Origin: Arthrobacter sp. PvP023
GTDB lineage: Bacteria; Actinomycetota; Actinomycetes; Actinomycetales; Micrococcaceae
DNA: 64,000 nucleotides
Direction of reading: 5' to 3'
Assembly: GCF_017832975.1 (NCBI RefSeq)
Contig: NZ_JAFIBI010000001.1
Span: 1,736,001-1,800,000, forward strand
Shown in pieces: positions 21,025-29,207 of the stretch. Both the position numbers and the translations under genes were made by a program. How positions within the stretch are numbered: the first letter of the stretch is position 1; the number at the start of each line of letters is the position of its first letter. The notes under the pieces are model-generated. The model made no database searches. It was not told the DNA's origin and was given only the letters and a program-made list of their open reading frames with translations.

Positions 21025-21141
21025 CCGCGCCTTCTTTGGTCGGAAGCCGGGTCCGTTGGATAGTGGGTCCGGCGGCAACTATCCTGATGTACACAGACTG
21101 GATAGGGCGGTTTCCAACGATCGTCGCAACGGCTCCATTTG

Positions 21142-21170
21142 AAGGGCAACCATATCGCTCGGTTGCCCTT
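21142..21170. other. Hairpin in a 500-base gene-poor stretch
   Basis: AAGGGCAACC (21142-21151) and GGTTGCCCTT (21161-21170) form a perfect 10-bp stem with a 9-base loop. Short A/T runs flank both arms, so it may terminate transcription in either direction. Apart from this, 21025-21528 shows no convincing gene; the small open frames there lack start signals and family-like sequence. Confidence 0.45.
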
Positions 21171-21528
21171 TGCCGGCCTGACCGCGCCCACGACGGCTGC
21201 CGGATTACAGTGCCGCAGAAGGCCCCGTGACCGTGCGGTTAACCGGACAGGTTCTATGGGAGTTCTACGGTCGCGCAAACGAGACTAAATCCGGCCATGA
21301 AGTAGTCCGGCAGTCTGCCCGGATCAGGGACCGGCTAACGGGACGGTCTGAACGGGCGGGTATGCGAGAAATGTTTCGCTGTGTTTCGTGAGGTGGTGGG
21401 CCCGCCCGGGTGCCCGGAAGGGTACCTCGGGTTTTGAGAGCGTTCCCGAAACAAACGCTTCAAGTCCATTCTGTCTGCGCATGTGGCCCGCTAAACTCGC
21501 TTGTACTAACGAGGTTGGGGGAACCGAA

Positions 21529-21825
21529 ATGAGTACGCCTATGGTGCCGGCTCGCACAGCAACTGGACGACCAAACAAACTGGCCCTTGCGGCCATCATT
21601 TTCGCCGTCATCGCTGCCTCAGGATTCTGGGTATTCGGCGTCGCGGTTCTCGCTGTTTTTGCAGTCGGGGCCGGACACGTTGCCCTCAATCAGATCCCTC
21701 TGAGAGGCGAAAGTGGCCGTGGGCTAGCCATCGCTGCCCTGGTCATTGGGTATGGCATAGCCACGCTGGCATTGATCAACACTCTGGCGTTCATACCAAG
21801 CGCGGTCCAGCAGATCTCAATGTAG
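21529..21825 (+). CDS. Small DUF4190-like membrane protein
   Basis: 98 residues from the ATG of MSTPMVPARTATGRPNKLAL, with GGGGGA 7 bases upstream. Two membrane helices (about 20-50 and 68-90) are joined by GAGHVALNQI and RGESGRGLAIAALVIGYG, the pattern of DUF4190 proteins. A Thr/Pro-rich cytoplasmic start precedes them. Function is unknown; such proteins are often fused or adjacent to secretion or stress functions. It is the only plus-strand gene between the MerR-like regulator and the DUF2306 gene and seems to be its own unit. Confidence 0.75.
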   Translation: MSTPMVPARTATGRPNKLALAAIIFAVIAASGFWVFGVAVLAVFAVGAGHVALNQIPLRGESGRGLAIAALVIGYGIATLALINTLAFIPSAVQQISM

Positions 21826-21938
21826 CGCTGCGGCTGACGAGCCTAGCCGCCAGCCTTGACCCTAATTCCTCGGAACAACGGCGTGGACTGTCCCGAAAGG
21901 GATTCGGCTTAGTGCAAAGGCTCAGCCGGCCATTCTCG

Positions 21939-22139
21939 TCAACGCCTGCGGGTTTGCCTTGTACTAAGCCCCTCTACGTCTCCGGCCCGACGGGCCCTGA
22001 ACCTGATGACCAAAACTAGAATCCCCAACAAGAGCGCTAGCGTGACGCCTTCGAGGATTATTACCCACGAATCAAGGTAAATGCCCGTCACGATCAAGAC
22101 GAACCCAATGGCGATCAGGACATACAGCATTTTGATCAT
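21939..22139 (-). CDS. Small two-helix membrane protein, unknown function
   Basis: 66 residues, starting MIKMLYVLIAIGFVLIVTGI, with AGAGGAG about 6 bases before the ATG. Two hydrophobic helices (about 4-23 and 27-47) are followed by a strongly basic tail (RFRARRAGDVEGLSTRQTRR) expected to stay in the cytoplasm. I do not recognise a family. The clear ribosome binding site and topology support a real gene. Base composition is lower in GC than the surrounding core genes. Confidence 0.65.
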   Translation of the reverse strand: MIKMLYVLIAIGFVLIVTGIYLDSWVIILEGVTLALLLGILVLVIRFRARRAGDVEGLSTRQTRRR

Positions 22140-22414
22140 GTTCTAACTCCTCTTTGCCGCAGTTGCCGTTCTGCGGTCGAGCGCGTGTCCTCAAACTGAC
22201 CTGATGCGCGCCGCCTTCGGCCTGCGCTCAGGGAACCCGTCCTGCTATTCAAAGACTACCCACGAGACATTCTCGGGGAATGAGTGCGGGATACCTGCTT
22301 TTCTGCACGTCGGCGGTAGTGCCCGTGGCTGGATATCTGCCCAAGGTAGCCTTCGGCCCGGGATACTCGTTCCACGCCATGGCAGCCCCATTTTCGTGCT
22401 CACGACTCAGACCG

Positions 22415-22999
22415 CCATTTCCGCCCCGGTCAGGGTTCCCTCGCTGACCCTTTTACGGCACGGAGATTCAGAGAGATCAATAGTTAGGTCGAACCCAATC
22501 GGTGATTGGCGCGAACCCAACTTCGCTTTCCCTCACAAGTGGGCCGCCGAACTCGATTTCGGTCAGTATGGTGACATCACCGAGTATTGCCAGCCTCTCG
22601 ACAATGCCGGTGAGGCTATTGACGACGGCCGTGGCGCGGAAAGCGGGGTCGTTAACGTGCTCGAACGTAATAAGCAACGACTGCTGACCGACCTCCTGGA
22701 CGAGCATTGGGTAGAAACTTTCACTTGGACGGCCCCACATTAAGAGCGATTCGGGGTGAAGCATTTGAACCGGGGTCGGCATGCCGCGAGGGAACACGAC
22801 CGCCCGCGGCGCCCAAGAAGTTCACCGCGATGCCGGTCCTCCGAAGGGAGAGCAAATCACACAGCCTGGGACGTCGCTGACGGCTGACGTTCTCCTCTAA
22901 CTGAGCCCGGTCAAGGTAGCTATCGCCCTAAACGACCAATTCCCGGTAACAACTGGTGCTACCCGTCGGAGACCCATTTTTCGGCCCGGTCAGGGTTCC
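22415..22999. repeat. Pair of short imperfect direct repeats about 560 bp apart
   Basis: 22415-22439 and 22974-22999 both read CCATTT, a few variable bases, then CCCGGTCAGGGTTCC. The exact shared 3' part is 15 bases. They flank the possible small gene in this stretch. They could be relics of a duplication or of a lost element. Confidence 0.4.
22477..22797 (-). CDS. Hypothetical protein, possibly the remains of a frameshifted gene
   Basis: 106 residues from a GTG, or 101 from the ATG at 22782. Neither start has a convincing ribosome binding site. The sequence looks protein-like (MPTPVQMLHPESLLMWGRPS, then LLITFEHVNDPAFRATAVVN and GGPLVRESEVGFAPITDW) with a balanced composition, but I know no family. 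A stop lies 9 codons before the GTG. In another frame a GTG at 22825 follows a GGAGG (22838-22842, minus) and reads VNFLGAAGGRV before it would need a frameshift into this frame. It may therefore be a broken gene. Codon third positions are less GC-rich than in core genes. Confidence 0.4.
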   Translation of the reverse strand: MFPRGMPTPVQMLHPESLLMWGRPSESFYPMLVQEVGQQSLLITFEHVNDPAFRATAVVNSLTGIVERLAILGDVTILTEIEFGGPLVRESEVGFAPITDWVRPNY

Positions 23000-23036
23000 G
23001 GAACGAGAGTCCCGGCACAACACGTTGCCGTCCACG

Positions 23037-24426
23037 GTTGGGGTCAATTCGGGTTATCCAGGGCTGGGAATGGGGAGCCATTGGGGTAGCTCCCTGGTAG
23101 CCGTAGCGGTGGATAACTCATAAAGGATTGTCCCCGGCTGTGGGCGGAGGAAGCGTGCCCTCGGTGCCGCTGGAAATCGCAGTGTTCTGAAGCGCGGCAA
23201 TGGTTTGGAGGGAAGTAAACCGGACGGTTGCACTGTTCCACGCGAGGACGGCACGGGGCCGACCGTTGATCTCGTCCGCGGCGAAGCGGACATCGGCTGG
23301 TTCTACCGTGCTGAGGTCGGCTCCTTTCCGGAAGTATTGGCGGAGCAGACCGTTGGCGTTCTCGTTCGAAGCCCGTTGCCAGGGGCTGGCAGGATCACAG
23401 AAGTAGACGAGCGTACCGAGCGCTACAGTCACCTCGGCGTGCCTGGCCATTTCGGAACCCCGGTCCCAGGTCAATGTTCTCCGCAGTGTGGCCGGCAGGA
23501 CTCCGAGAACTTCTATGAGCCGGTCGCGCATGACGTCAGACCTGATCCCTGGCGGAAGCGCAAAGGCGATGAGGAACCGTGAGGACCGTTCCACCAGGGT
23601 GACTATCGCGGACTTGTTCGCCTTCCCCATGATGAGATCGCCTTCCCAGTGGCCTGCCTCCTCCCGGGTGGCAATATGGGCCGGCCGATCCCCGATCTTC
23701 AGGGCATCGGTGATGTATTGGCGAGGCTTCACCTTGGTCCGCGACCGCGGGCGCCGGCTGTATTTTCCGGAACGCAACAGCCGGGCAGAGCCCGATGGGA
23801 CAGGGCGAATGCTCAGGCCGTAAAGCGCGCGGTAGATCGTTTCGTGGACCAAATGTCTGTGGAGTTCGCCTGGAAACCGTTCCTTCAGCGCCCGGCAGAC
23901 CTGTTGCGGGCTCCATCGCTTCGACAGGCATTCCACGACGTACTGCCGCAGGTCGGCGTCACCGGTCAGCTTGGAAAGCCGGGGTCTCGGGCGTCTCTTC
24001 TGCGCCATTTTCTGGGCACGGAACGGATGATAGCGGCGGGAGTCAGGACGGTTTCGGGCTAACTCCCTGCTGATCGTGGACGCCGAACGCCCAAGCTCCC
24101 GGGCGATGGATCGAAGGCTTGCACGGGCCAATAGACGGTCGGCAATGAAGATGCGTTCATCTTCTGATAAGTAACGGAGGGATCCGCCGGCCGCAGGCAC
24201 CGCGACGCGCGGCCTCGGATCCAAACCTTGCTGGATCAAGCCCTCCACACCGTTGCGTCCATGCAACCAGTGATGGCCTGTGTTCCGGCCTATGCCGAGG
24301 ACCCTGCAGGCCTCGGAGTTGGAATATCCCTGCTTCATCAGCTGAACGTACAAGGGCTTCTTCTCAACCAAGCCCTCTGGGCCCATTTTCCTCGATCGGC
24401 GCGTCGAACTGCGCATGAATCAACAC
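23037..24426 (-). mobile_element. IS30-family insertion sequence (ends approximate)
   Basis: The element contains the transposase gene at 23118-24416. I could not prove its terminal inverted repeats. A weak candidate pair is GGGGTCAATTCGGG near 23041 and, read inward on the minus strand, GGTGTTGATTCATG near 24430, matching at about 9 of 16 positions. The limits given are therefore only a guess around the gene. Confidence 0.45.
23118..24416 (-). CDS. IS30-family transposase
   Basis: 432 residues, apparently intact. The N-terminal part has helix-turn-helix regions (LMKQGYSNSEACRVLGIGRN; LRSIARELGRSASTISREL), and the C-terminal DDE catalytic core is recognisable: Asp in HWEGDLIMGK, Asp in LTWDRGSEMA, and Glu in SNENANGLLRQYF. 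IS30 enzymes move their element through circular intermediates. The gene lies inside the accessory block; the length exceeds many IS30 transposases, as in the longer actinobacterial members with an extra N-terminal domain. It does not interrupt a recognisable gene. Confidence 0.95.
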   Translation of the reverse strand: MRSSTRRSRKMGPEGLVEKKPLYVQLMKQGYSNSEACRVLGIGRNTGHHWLHGRNGVEGLIQQGLDPRPRVAVPAAGGSLRYLSEDERIFIADRLLARASLRSIARELGRSASTISRELARNRPDSRRYHPFRAQKMAQKRRPRPRLSKLTGDADLRQYVVECLSKRWSPQQVCRALKERFPGELHRHLVHETIYRALYGLSIRPVPSGSARLLRSGKYSRRPRSRTKVKPRQYITDALKIGDRPAHIATREEAGHWEGDLIMGKANKSAIVTLVERSSRFLIAFALPPGIRSDVMRDRLIEVLGVLPATLRRTLTWDRGSEMARHAEVTVALGTLVYFCDPASPWQRASNENANGLLRQYFRKGADLSTVEPADVRFAADEINGRPRAVLAWNSATVRFTSLQTIAALQNTAISSGTEGTLPPPTAGDNPL

Positions 24427-24486
24427 CACTTTCAGTCGGTGTTGCGACGTTGGTGAGAAACCGCCTAGTGCCTCTACCCTAAAGCT

Positions 24487-24996
24487 ATGGAGCCCTGGAA
24501 TGTACTGCTAGTCAGCCATGTGATCGCAGCGCTGTTCGTCCTTGTGATTGGCCCCTTTCAGATTCTTCGACGGCGCCGCGACCGCATCCACCGCACCATG
24601 GGATACCTCTGGGTGGCGGCCATGTACTACGTCTGCTTCAGTAGTTTCTGGATTGTGACCGCAGAACATTTCACCTGGTTGCACGGGCTGTCCGCCTTCA
24701 CCATCGTGACTGTTACCCTCGGCCTTGTCAGTGCAATTCGCCGTAACGTTCCGTCGCACCTGGGCAACATGGTGGGCAGCTACGTCGGCATTGCCGTGGC
24801 CTTCATTTTTGCCGTCGCCGTCCCGGGGCGGGCGATCCCGCAACTTCTTGCCGAGGACCCGGCCACCGCGGCGTACGTCGCCGGTCTGGTGGTGCTAAGC
24901 GTCGTGGTGGTCTTCGTTTCGCTCAAGCGCGGTGGCCGTGCGGGGGTGGGGGCCAAGGTGAAGGACCAAACGCTCTCTCACTCCCTGCAGGTTTAA
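24487..24996 (+). CDS. DUF2306-like membrane protein
   Basis: 169 residues with four predicted membrane helices. The order IHRTMGYLWVAAMYYVCFSS, LHGLSAFTIVTVTLGLVSAI, RRNVPSHLGNMVGSYVGI is typical of DUF2306, whose biochemical role is unknown. TACCCT ends 6 bases before the ATG and no Shine-Dalgarno is present, so a leaderless mRNA is likely. Oddly, the last eight codons (TLSHSLQV) and the stop are made from the first unit of 32-bp repeat array 2, so the natural C-terminus has probably been replaced or extended by the repeat. It is convergent with the DUF559 gene. Confidence 0.8.
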   Translation: MEPWNVLLVSHVIAALFVLVIGPFQILRRRRDRIHRTMGYLWVAAMYYVCFSSFWIVTAEHFTWLHGLSAFTIVTVTLGLVSAIRRNVPSHLGNMVGSYVGIAVAFIFAVAVPGRAIPQLLAEDPATAAYVAGLVVLSVVVVFVSLKRGGRAGVGAKVKDQTLSHSLQV

Positions 24997-25053
24997 GATT
25001 GATCCTCTCTCACTTTTGGCGGGTTTTGGCGCAACGCTCTCTCACCCGGCGTC
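24969..25053 (+). repeat. 32-bp tandem repeat array 2 (3 units)
   Basis: The CTCTCTCAC cores start at 24973, 25005 and 25037, an exact 32-base period. Unit 1 codes for the end of the DUF2306 protein; unit 2 is non-coding and nearly identical to unit 2 of array 1; unit 3 is truncated and covers the stop codon of the convergent DUF559 gene, whose TGA (25044-25042, minus) is part of the GTGAGAGAG complement of the core. Confidence 0.9.
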
Positions 25054-26001
25054 GGCAAAACCGGACGCTTGGGGATGATCGAGCCATGCGGTGCGCAGCA
25101 GTCGTTTGATCTTGCTGACGGCCGGCCGGCAACCATCAGCAAGATCGTCCTTGCCGAGGATCAGGACCGTCCAGCCAGCCGACTCAAATGCTTTGTCCCG
25201 CCGTCGGTCGCTGAAGATCTGGGCGTCGAGAAGGTGATGTTCGCCGTCATACTGGATGGCGAGACGCCGATGACGGTAGCCCAGATCGGCCGTCGGCGAA
25301 ACGGCATCCGTTGGGCGCAACGCCAACTGGAGCTCCGGCTCAGGGAGGCCGGCGTCGGCCATCGCCAGGCGGAGAAGCGATTCAGGCGCGGAGTCCGCAC
25401 CGACCCGCATGAGGTGCAGCGCCTCCCGGGCGCGTACTACACCCTGCAGGTTTGGGTGGCGGCCAACTAAGGTGCGGAGACCGTCCAAAGTGTCATAAGG
25501 CCGGGTGCGTCCCTCGAACGCCACTCGCGGGACACGGATTAGTTGATCGCCCATGCACACCAGATCGCTCACCGGCAGCCGTCGCGCCAGATCCAGCCAG
25601 GTCCGCGAACGGGTACTGACGCGGAGGCCATCGATCGATTCAATCTCGTCTTCGAGGGCCACCACCGTGTGGCCGATAACGCCGTTGCGGCGCACAGAGG
25701 GCAGGGCCCGGGGCTTGCTCAAGTGCAACTCCGTCGAGTCAGCTAGCCAGGGTGGCAGGAGTTGGCAGTGAAGCCGAGCTGCCGTGACGTGGGATATCCA
25801 AGCCCCTGGCGACGCGGTGGACAACGCCCTTGCCGCGGCCTCCAGTTCGAAGTTCCAGTCTGACGGGCGGTAGAGTCCGCGGCCCACATGAACCACATCT
25901 TTCCGCCGCAGCCTGGCCCTGGAAACTCCGGACGCCCGCGCTGAATCCAACGTGAATGGAGCCGCCGCCAGATGGCCGGGCAATTCGTTGCGCTTTTGCA
26001 T
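25042..26001 (-). CDS. DUF559-type nuclease-like protein with AbiEi-like N-terminus
   Basis: 319 residues. The N-terminal part (FTLDSARASGVSRARLRRKD, VHVGRGLYRPSDW) resembles the winged-helix start of AbiEi-type antitoxin-like proteins. The C-terminal part (about 235-300) has LGYRHRRLAIQYDGEHH, SDRRRDKAFESAGWTVLIL, the pattern of DUF559, a PD-(D/E)XK Vsr-like nuclease fold: Asp in QYDGEHH and a following RRDK. Such genes are common single genes in actinobacteria and their role is not established; a toxin or defence role is possible but unproven. The start is an ATG; its stop codon is formed by the repeat of array 2. Confidence 0.72.
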   Translation of the reverse strand: MQKRNELPGHLAAAPFTLDSARASGVSRARLRRKDVVHVGRGLYRPSDWNFELEAAARALSTASPGAWISHVTAARLHCQLLPPWLADSTELHLSKPRALPSVRRNGVIGHTVVALEDEIESIDGLRVSTRSRTWLDLARRLPVSDLVCMGDQLIRVPRVAFEGRTRPYDTLDGLRTLVGRHPNLQGVVRAREALHLMRVGADSAPESLLRLAMADAGLPEPELQLALRPTDAVSPTADLGYRHRRLAIQYDGEHHLLDAQIFSDRRRDKAFESAGWTVLILGKDDLADGCRPAVSKIKRLLRTAWLDHPQASGFADAG

Positions 26002-26062
26002 GCTGGCATTGTTACCCGAAAACCACTCGCGCTGCAGAAGTTATCCACAGGCAGCTGTTTGG

Positions 26063-26180
26063 TCGGGAGGAAGTGAGAGAGCGTCGGGGAAAAACCGGTA
26101 GGGAGTGAGAGAGCGTCTGGGAAAAACCGGCAGGAAGTGAGAGAGCGTCCGGGAAAAGGCGGCAGGAAGTGAGAGAGCGT
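26063..26180 (-). repeat. 32-bp tandem repeat array 3 (4 units, minus orientation)
   Basis: GTGAGAGAG cores start at 26073, 26105, 26137 and 26169, exactly 32 bases apart. Read on the minus strand, the first unit begins at the base after the fhs stop codon as ACGCTCTCTCAC TTCCTGCC and continues with a TTTTTCCC-like stretch. The four units are more alike than those in arrays 1 and 2. The orientation is that of fhs. The rest of 26002-26062 shows no other feature. Confidence 0.93.
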
Positions 26181-27878
26181 CTAGAAGAGGCCCAGGGGCT
26201 TGCCGGTGTCGTCCACGTCCATCCGCAGGGCTGCAGGAACTTTGGGCAGGCCCGGCATGGTCATCACCGCGCCGGTCAGCGCCACGATGAAGCCCGCCCC
26301 GGTCTTGGGGATGAGGTCCCGGACGTGCACCGTGAAGCCTTTCGGCGCACCCAGCTTCGTGGCGTCGTCGCTGAACGAGTACTGGGTCTTGGCCATGCAG
26401 ACGGGCATGCCGGCCCAGCCGTTCTTCTCGATTTCGGCCAGGCGTTTGAGCGCTGGCACGGAGAAGTCCACGCCGTCGGCCCCGTACATTTCCTGCACGA
26501 TGGTGCGGATCTTGTCCTCCACAGACAGGTCCAGCGGATACAGGTGCCGGAAAGTGTGCGGGGCATCAAGGGCTGCGAGCACCTTCGCCGCGAGTTCGTC
26601 GCCGCCGTCCCCGCCGCCGCCCCGGCCCCAGACGTCGGCCACCGCGGCCTGCACTCCTTCGCCGGCGCACCACTCCAGCAGCCAGTCCAGCTCCTCCCGG
26701 GTGTCCGTCGCGAACTTGTTGACGGCCACCACGGGAGTGATTCCAAACTTCTCCACGTTGCGGATGTGCCGCCGGAGATTTGCCGTGCCGGCGGCCAGCG
26801 CCTCCACGTTGGGCTCCTTCAGCCGGTCCTTTGCCACCCCGCCGTGCATCTTCAGCGCCCGGACCGTGGCCACAAGCACGACGGCGGACGGCGCCACGTC
26901 TGCCACCCTCGCCTTGATATCCATGAACTTTTCGGCCCCCAGGTCGGCCCCGAAGCCGGCTTCGGTGACCACGATGTCCGCGAGCCGGCGGGCGGTCTGG
27001 GTGGCGATCAGCGAGTTGCAGCCGTGTGCGATGTTGGCGAACGGGCCGCCGTGCACCAGGGCTGGGGTCCCGGCGATGGTCTGCACGAGGTTGGGTTTGA
27101 TCGCATCCCTGAGCAGCATGGTCAGTGCGCCCTGGACGCCGAGGTCCGCCACCGTGACGGGTTCGCGGTCGTAGGTATAGCCGAAGGTGATGCGGCCCAG
27201 CCGGGCACGGAGATCGGCGATGTCCGTGGCCAGGCAGAACACCGCCATGATCTCCGAAGCCACGGTGATGTCGAAGCCGTCCTGCCGCGGGACGCCCTGG
27301 GCCGGTCCGCCGAGGCCAATGACCACTTCGCGGAGGGAGCGGTCATTCATATCCAGGACCCGCTTGAAGGTCATCCTGCGGGGATCGATGTTGAGTTCGT
27401 TGCCCTGGAAAATATGGTTGTCCACCAGGGCCATGAGTGCGTTGTTCGCCGAGGTGATGGCGTGGAAGTCGCCGGTGAAGTGCAGGTTGATTTCCTCCAT
27501 GGGCAGCACCTGGGAGTAGCCCCCTCCGGTGGCCCCGCCCTTCATGCCCAGCACGGGACCCAGGGACGGCTCGCGCAGGGCAATCATCACCTTCCGGCCC
27601 GCCCGGGCCAGGGAATCCGCCAGGCCCACCGTGGTGGTGGACTTCCCCTCGCCCGCCGGAGTGGGGGACATCGCCGAGACAAGCACCACCTTGCCCGGCA
27701 GGCGGTCCGGTGCCCCTGCCGGAGCCACAAGCTTCGCCGGATCGATCTTCGCCTTGTACCGGCCATAGAGTTCCACGGCGTCGGCGTTGATGCCTGCCGC
27801 GGCTGCGATGTCACCGATGGGCCGCATGGTGGCGCGCTGGGCGATTTCCAGGTCACTCATGACGTTGTTGTCAGACAT
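26181..27878 (-). CDS. fhs: Formate--tetrahydrofolate ligase
   Basis: 565 residues, the normal family length. The enzyme makes 10-formyltetrahydrofolate from formate, tetrahydrofolate and ATP for one-carbon metabolism. The P-loop [10 protein letters not shown] is at residues 71-80, followed by [34 protein letters not shown] and the C-terminal [15 protein letters not shown] lies 6 bases before the ATG. It is the second of two same-strand genes (63 bases after mshA). Its stop codon directly abuts repeat array 3. Note that a long open frame on the opposite strand is only its shadow. Confidence 0.97.
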   Translation of the reverse strand: MSDNNVMSDLEIAQRATMRPIGDIAAAAGINADAVELYGRYKAKIDPAKLVAPAGAPDRLPGKVVLVSAMSPTPAGEGKSTTTVGLADSLARAGRKVMIALREPSLGPVLGMKGGATGGGYSQVLPMEEINLHFTGDFHAITSANNALMALVDNHIFQGNELNIDPRRMTFKRVLDMNDRSLREVVIGLGGPAQGVPRQDGFDITVASEIMAVFCLATDIADLRARLGRITFGYTYDREPVTVADLGVQGALTMLLRDAIKPNLVQTIAGTPALVHGGPFANIAHGCNSLIATQTARRLADIVVTEAGFGADLGAEKFMDIKARVADVAPSAVVLVATVRALKMHGGVAKDRLKEPNVEALAAGTANLRRHIRNVEKFGITPVVAVNKFATDTREELDWLLEWCAGEGVQAAVADVWGRGGGGDGGDELAAKVLAALDAPHTFRHLYPLDLSVEDKIRTIVQEMYGADGVDFSVPALKRLAEIEKNGWAGMPVCMAKTQYSFSDDATKLGAPKGFTVHVRDLIPKTGAGFIVALTGAVMTMPGLPKVPAALRMDVDDTGKPLGLF

Positions 27879-27941
27879 CGTTGTCCTTCAGTTCGTGGCT
27901 TCAGGGAAAGCCGTTCGGGGGTCCCGCCCGGCGCTTCCGGC

Positions 27942-29207
27942 TCAAGGCGTGTGGCCCACCGGAATTCTGTGACTATCAATGTACTGGTCGACGGCGGCGT
28001 GGTAGCTTTCCAGCGTGATGGCGGCGGTGCGCTGCCAGCCGAAGCCCTGGGCGTGCAGGGCTGCGGCCCGCCCCATGTCCCCGCGGGTGGCGGGATCGTC
28101 ATAGAGCGCTTCCAGGACATCGGCCCAGTCAGCGGCTTTGTGCCCGTCCACCAGCAGCCCGGTCCGTCCGTCGAAGATGGCCCGGGACAGTCCGCCCACC
28201 CGGGTTGCCACCACCGGAGTCCCGCAGGCCTGGGCTTCCAACGCCACCAGGCCGAAGGATTCACTGTAGGACGGCATCACCACGACGTCGGCCGAGCGGA
28301 ACCAGCCGGCCAGCTCCGGTGCGTTCACCGGCGGGTGGTGGGTGACGACGTCGTCCATTCCGGCAGCGCTGATCAGCGCCTTCAGGTCGAAGTCCTTGGC
28401 CCCGCTCAGGGCGCCCAGGATGGTCACCTGGAGGTCGATGTCGGGGCGGCGCGAGCGGAGCAGGGCAGCTGCCTTGACGAGGACCTGCGGTCCTTTGAGC
28501 CGCTGGATCCGTCCGGCGAACAGCAGGTGGAACTTGCCGGCGGGTACTCCGAGCTGTGCACGGGACCGGGGGCGGAAGGCGGGTGTGAAAACTGTCAGGT
28601 CCACACCCGGGGGAGCCACGTCGATGTGGTCGAAGTCGGCGTCGTAATGCGACACGAGTTCCGCGGCTTCGGCCGGGGTGTTCGCGATCAGCCGGGTGGC
28701 GCCGTCGACGATGCGGTGTTCGCCGTCCTCACGCCGCCGCGGTTCGGGCTTCTCACCGGACTGCAGGAGGAGGTTCTTGACCTTGGCCATGGTGTGCATA
28801 GTGTGCACCAGCGGCACGCCCCACAGCCGGGAAAGCTCCAGCCCGGCCACGCCGGACACCCAGTAGTGCGAATGGATGAGGTCGTACCGGCCGTGCGGCT
28901 GGCGCTGCCGGATGCGCTCAATTTCCGCCACCATGCTGTGCAGCAGCTCCGGAAGCTCCTCTTTGGGCAGCTTCCGCGGCGGTCCGGAGATCACGTTGTG
29001 GACGCACACACCGGGATCCGGGTGTTCGACGGCGGGCTGCCCCGACGACGTGGACCGGGTGAAGATTTCCACCTCGACGCCGCTGGCGGCCAGCGCCGAG
29101 GCCAGCGCCCGCACGTACACGTTCATGCCGCCGGCGTCGCCGGAACCGGGCTGTTCCATGGGCGAGGTGTGCAGGGAAAGGAACGCGACACGGCGGATCA
29201 GAGTCAC
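27942..29207 (-). CDS. mshA: D-inositol-3-phosphate glycosyltransferase
   Basis: 421 residues of the GT4 family. MshA transfers GlcNAc from UDP-GlcNAc to inositol-3-phosphate, the first committed step of mycothiol synthesis. Visible are the acceptor-side loop PGSGDAGGMNVYVRALA, HSHYWVSGVAGLEL, the FAGRIQRLKGPQVL donor-domain entry and the ESFGLVALEAQACGTPVVAT E-x7-E motif. It starts at a GTG with GGGAGA 3-8 bases upstream. Its donor depends on GlmS/GlmM and its acceptor on Ino1, all within this window. Assignment to MshA rather than a generic GT4 rests on the N-terminal motifs and length. Confidence 0.95.
   Translation of the reverse strand: MTLIRRVAFLSLHTSPMEQPGSGDAGGMNVYVRALASALAASGVEVEIFTRSTSSGQPAVEHPDPGVCVHNVISGPPRKLPKEELPELLHSMVAEIERIRQRQPHGRYDLIHSHYWVSGVAGLELSRLWGVPLVHTMHTMAKVKNLLLQSGEKPEPRRREDGEHRIVDGATRLIANTPAEAAELVSHYDADFDHIDVAPPGVDLTVFTPAFRPRSRAQLGVPAGKFHLLFAGRIQRLKGPQVLVKAAALLRSRRPDIDLQVTILGALSGAKDFDLKALISAAGMDDVVTHHPPVNAPELAGWFRSADVVVMPSYSESFGLVALEAQACGTPVVATRVGGLSRAIFDGRTGLLVDGHKAADWADVLEALYDDPATRGDMGRAAALHAQGFGWQRTAAITLESYHAAVDQYIDSHRIPVGHTP

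Larger units (their letters stand above)
22140..23117. other. Degenerate or non-coding stretch before the IS30 transposase gene
   Basis: About 1 kb with lower GC than the core genes. It holds one possible small gene (22477-22797, minus), a pair of imperfect direct repeats (22415-22439 and 22974-22999) and nothing else I can support. A plus-strand open frame from 22204 to 22743 lacks family-like sequence and a ribosome binding site and overlaps the better minus-strand frame. The stretch looks like eroded sequence next to an insertion element. Confidence 0.5.

Noticed and set aside
21036-21230. Small plus-strand open frame of 64 codons near the MerR gene
   Set aside because: No ribosome binding site, no family-like sequence, and it contains the 21142-21170 hairpin.
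22204-22743. Plus-strand open frame of 179 codons
   Set aside because: Overlaps the better minus-strand frame, lacks a ribosome binding site and resembles no family.
20301-26180. CRISPR array
   Set aside because: The 32-bp units are directly adjacent, with no unique spacers, no leader and no cas genes.
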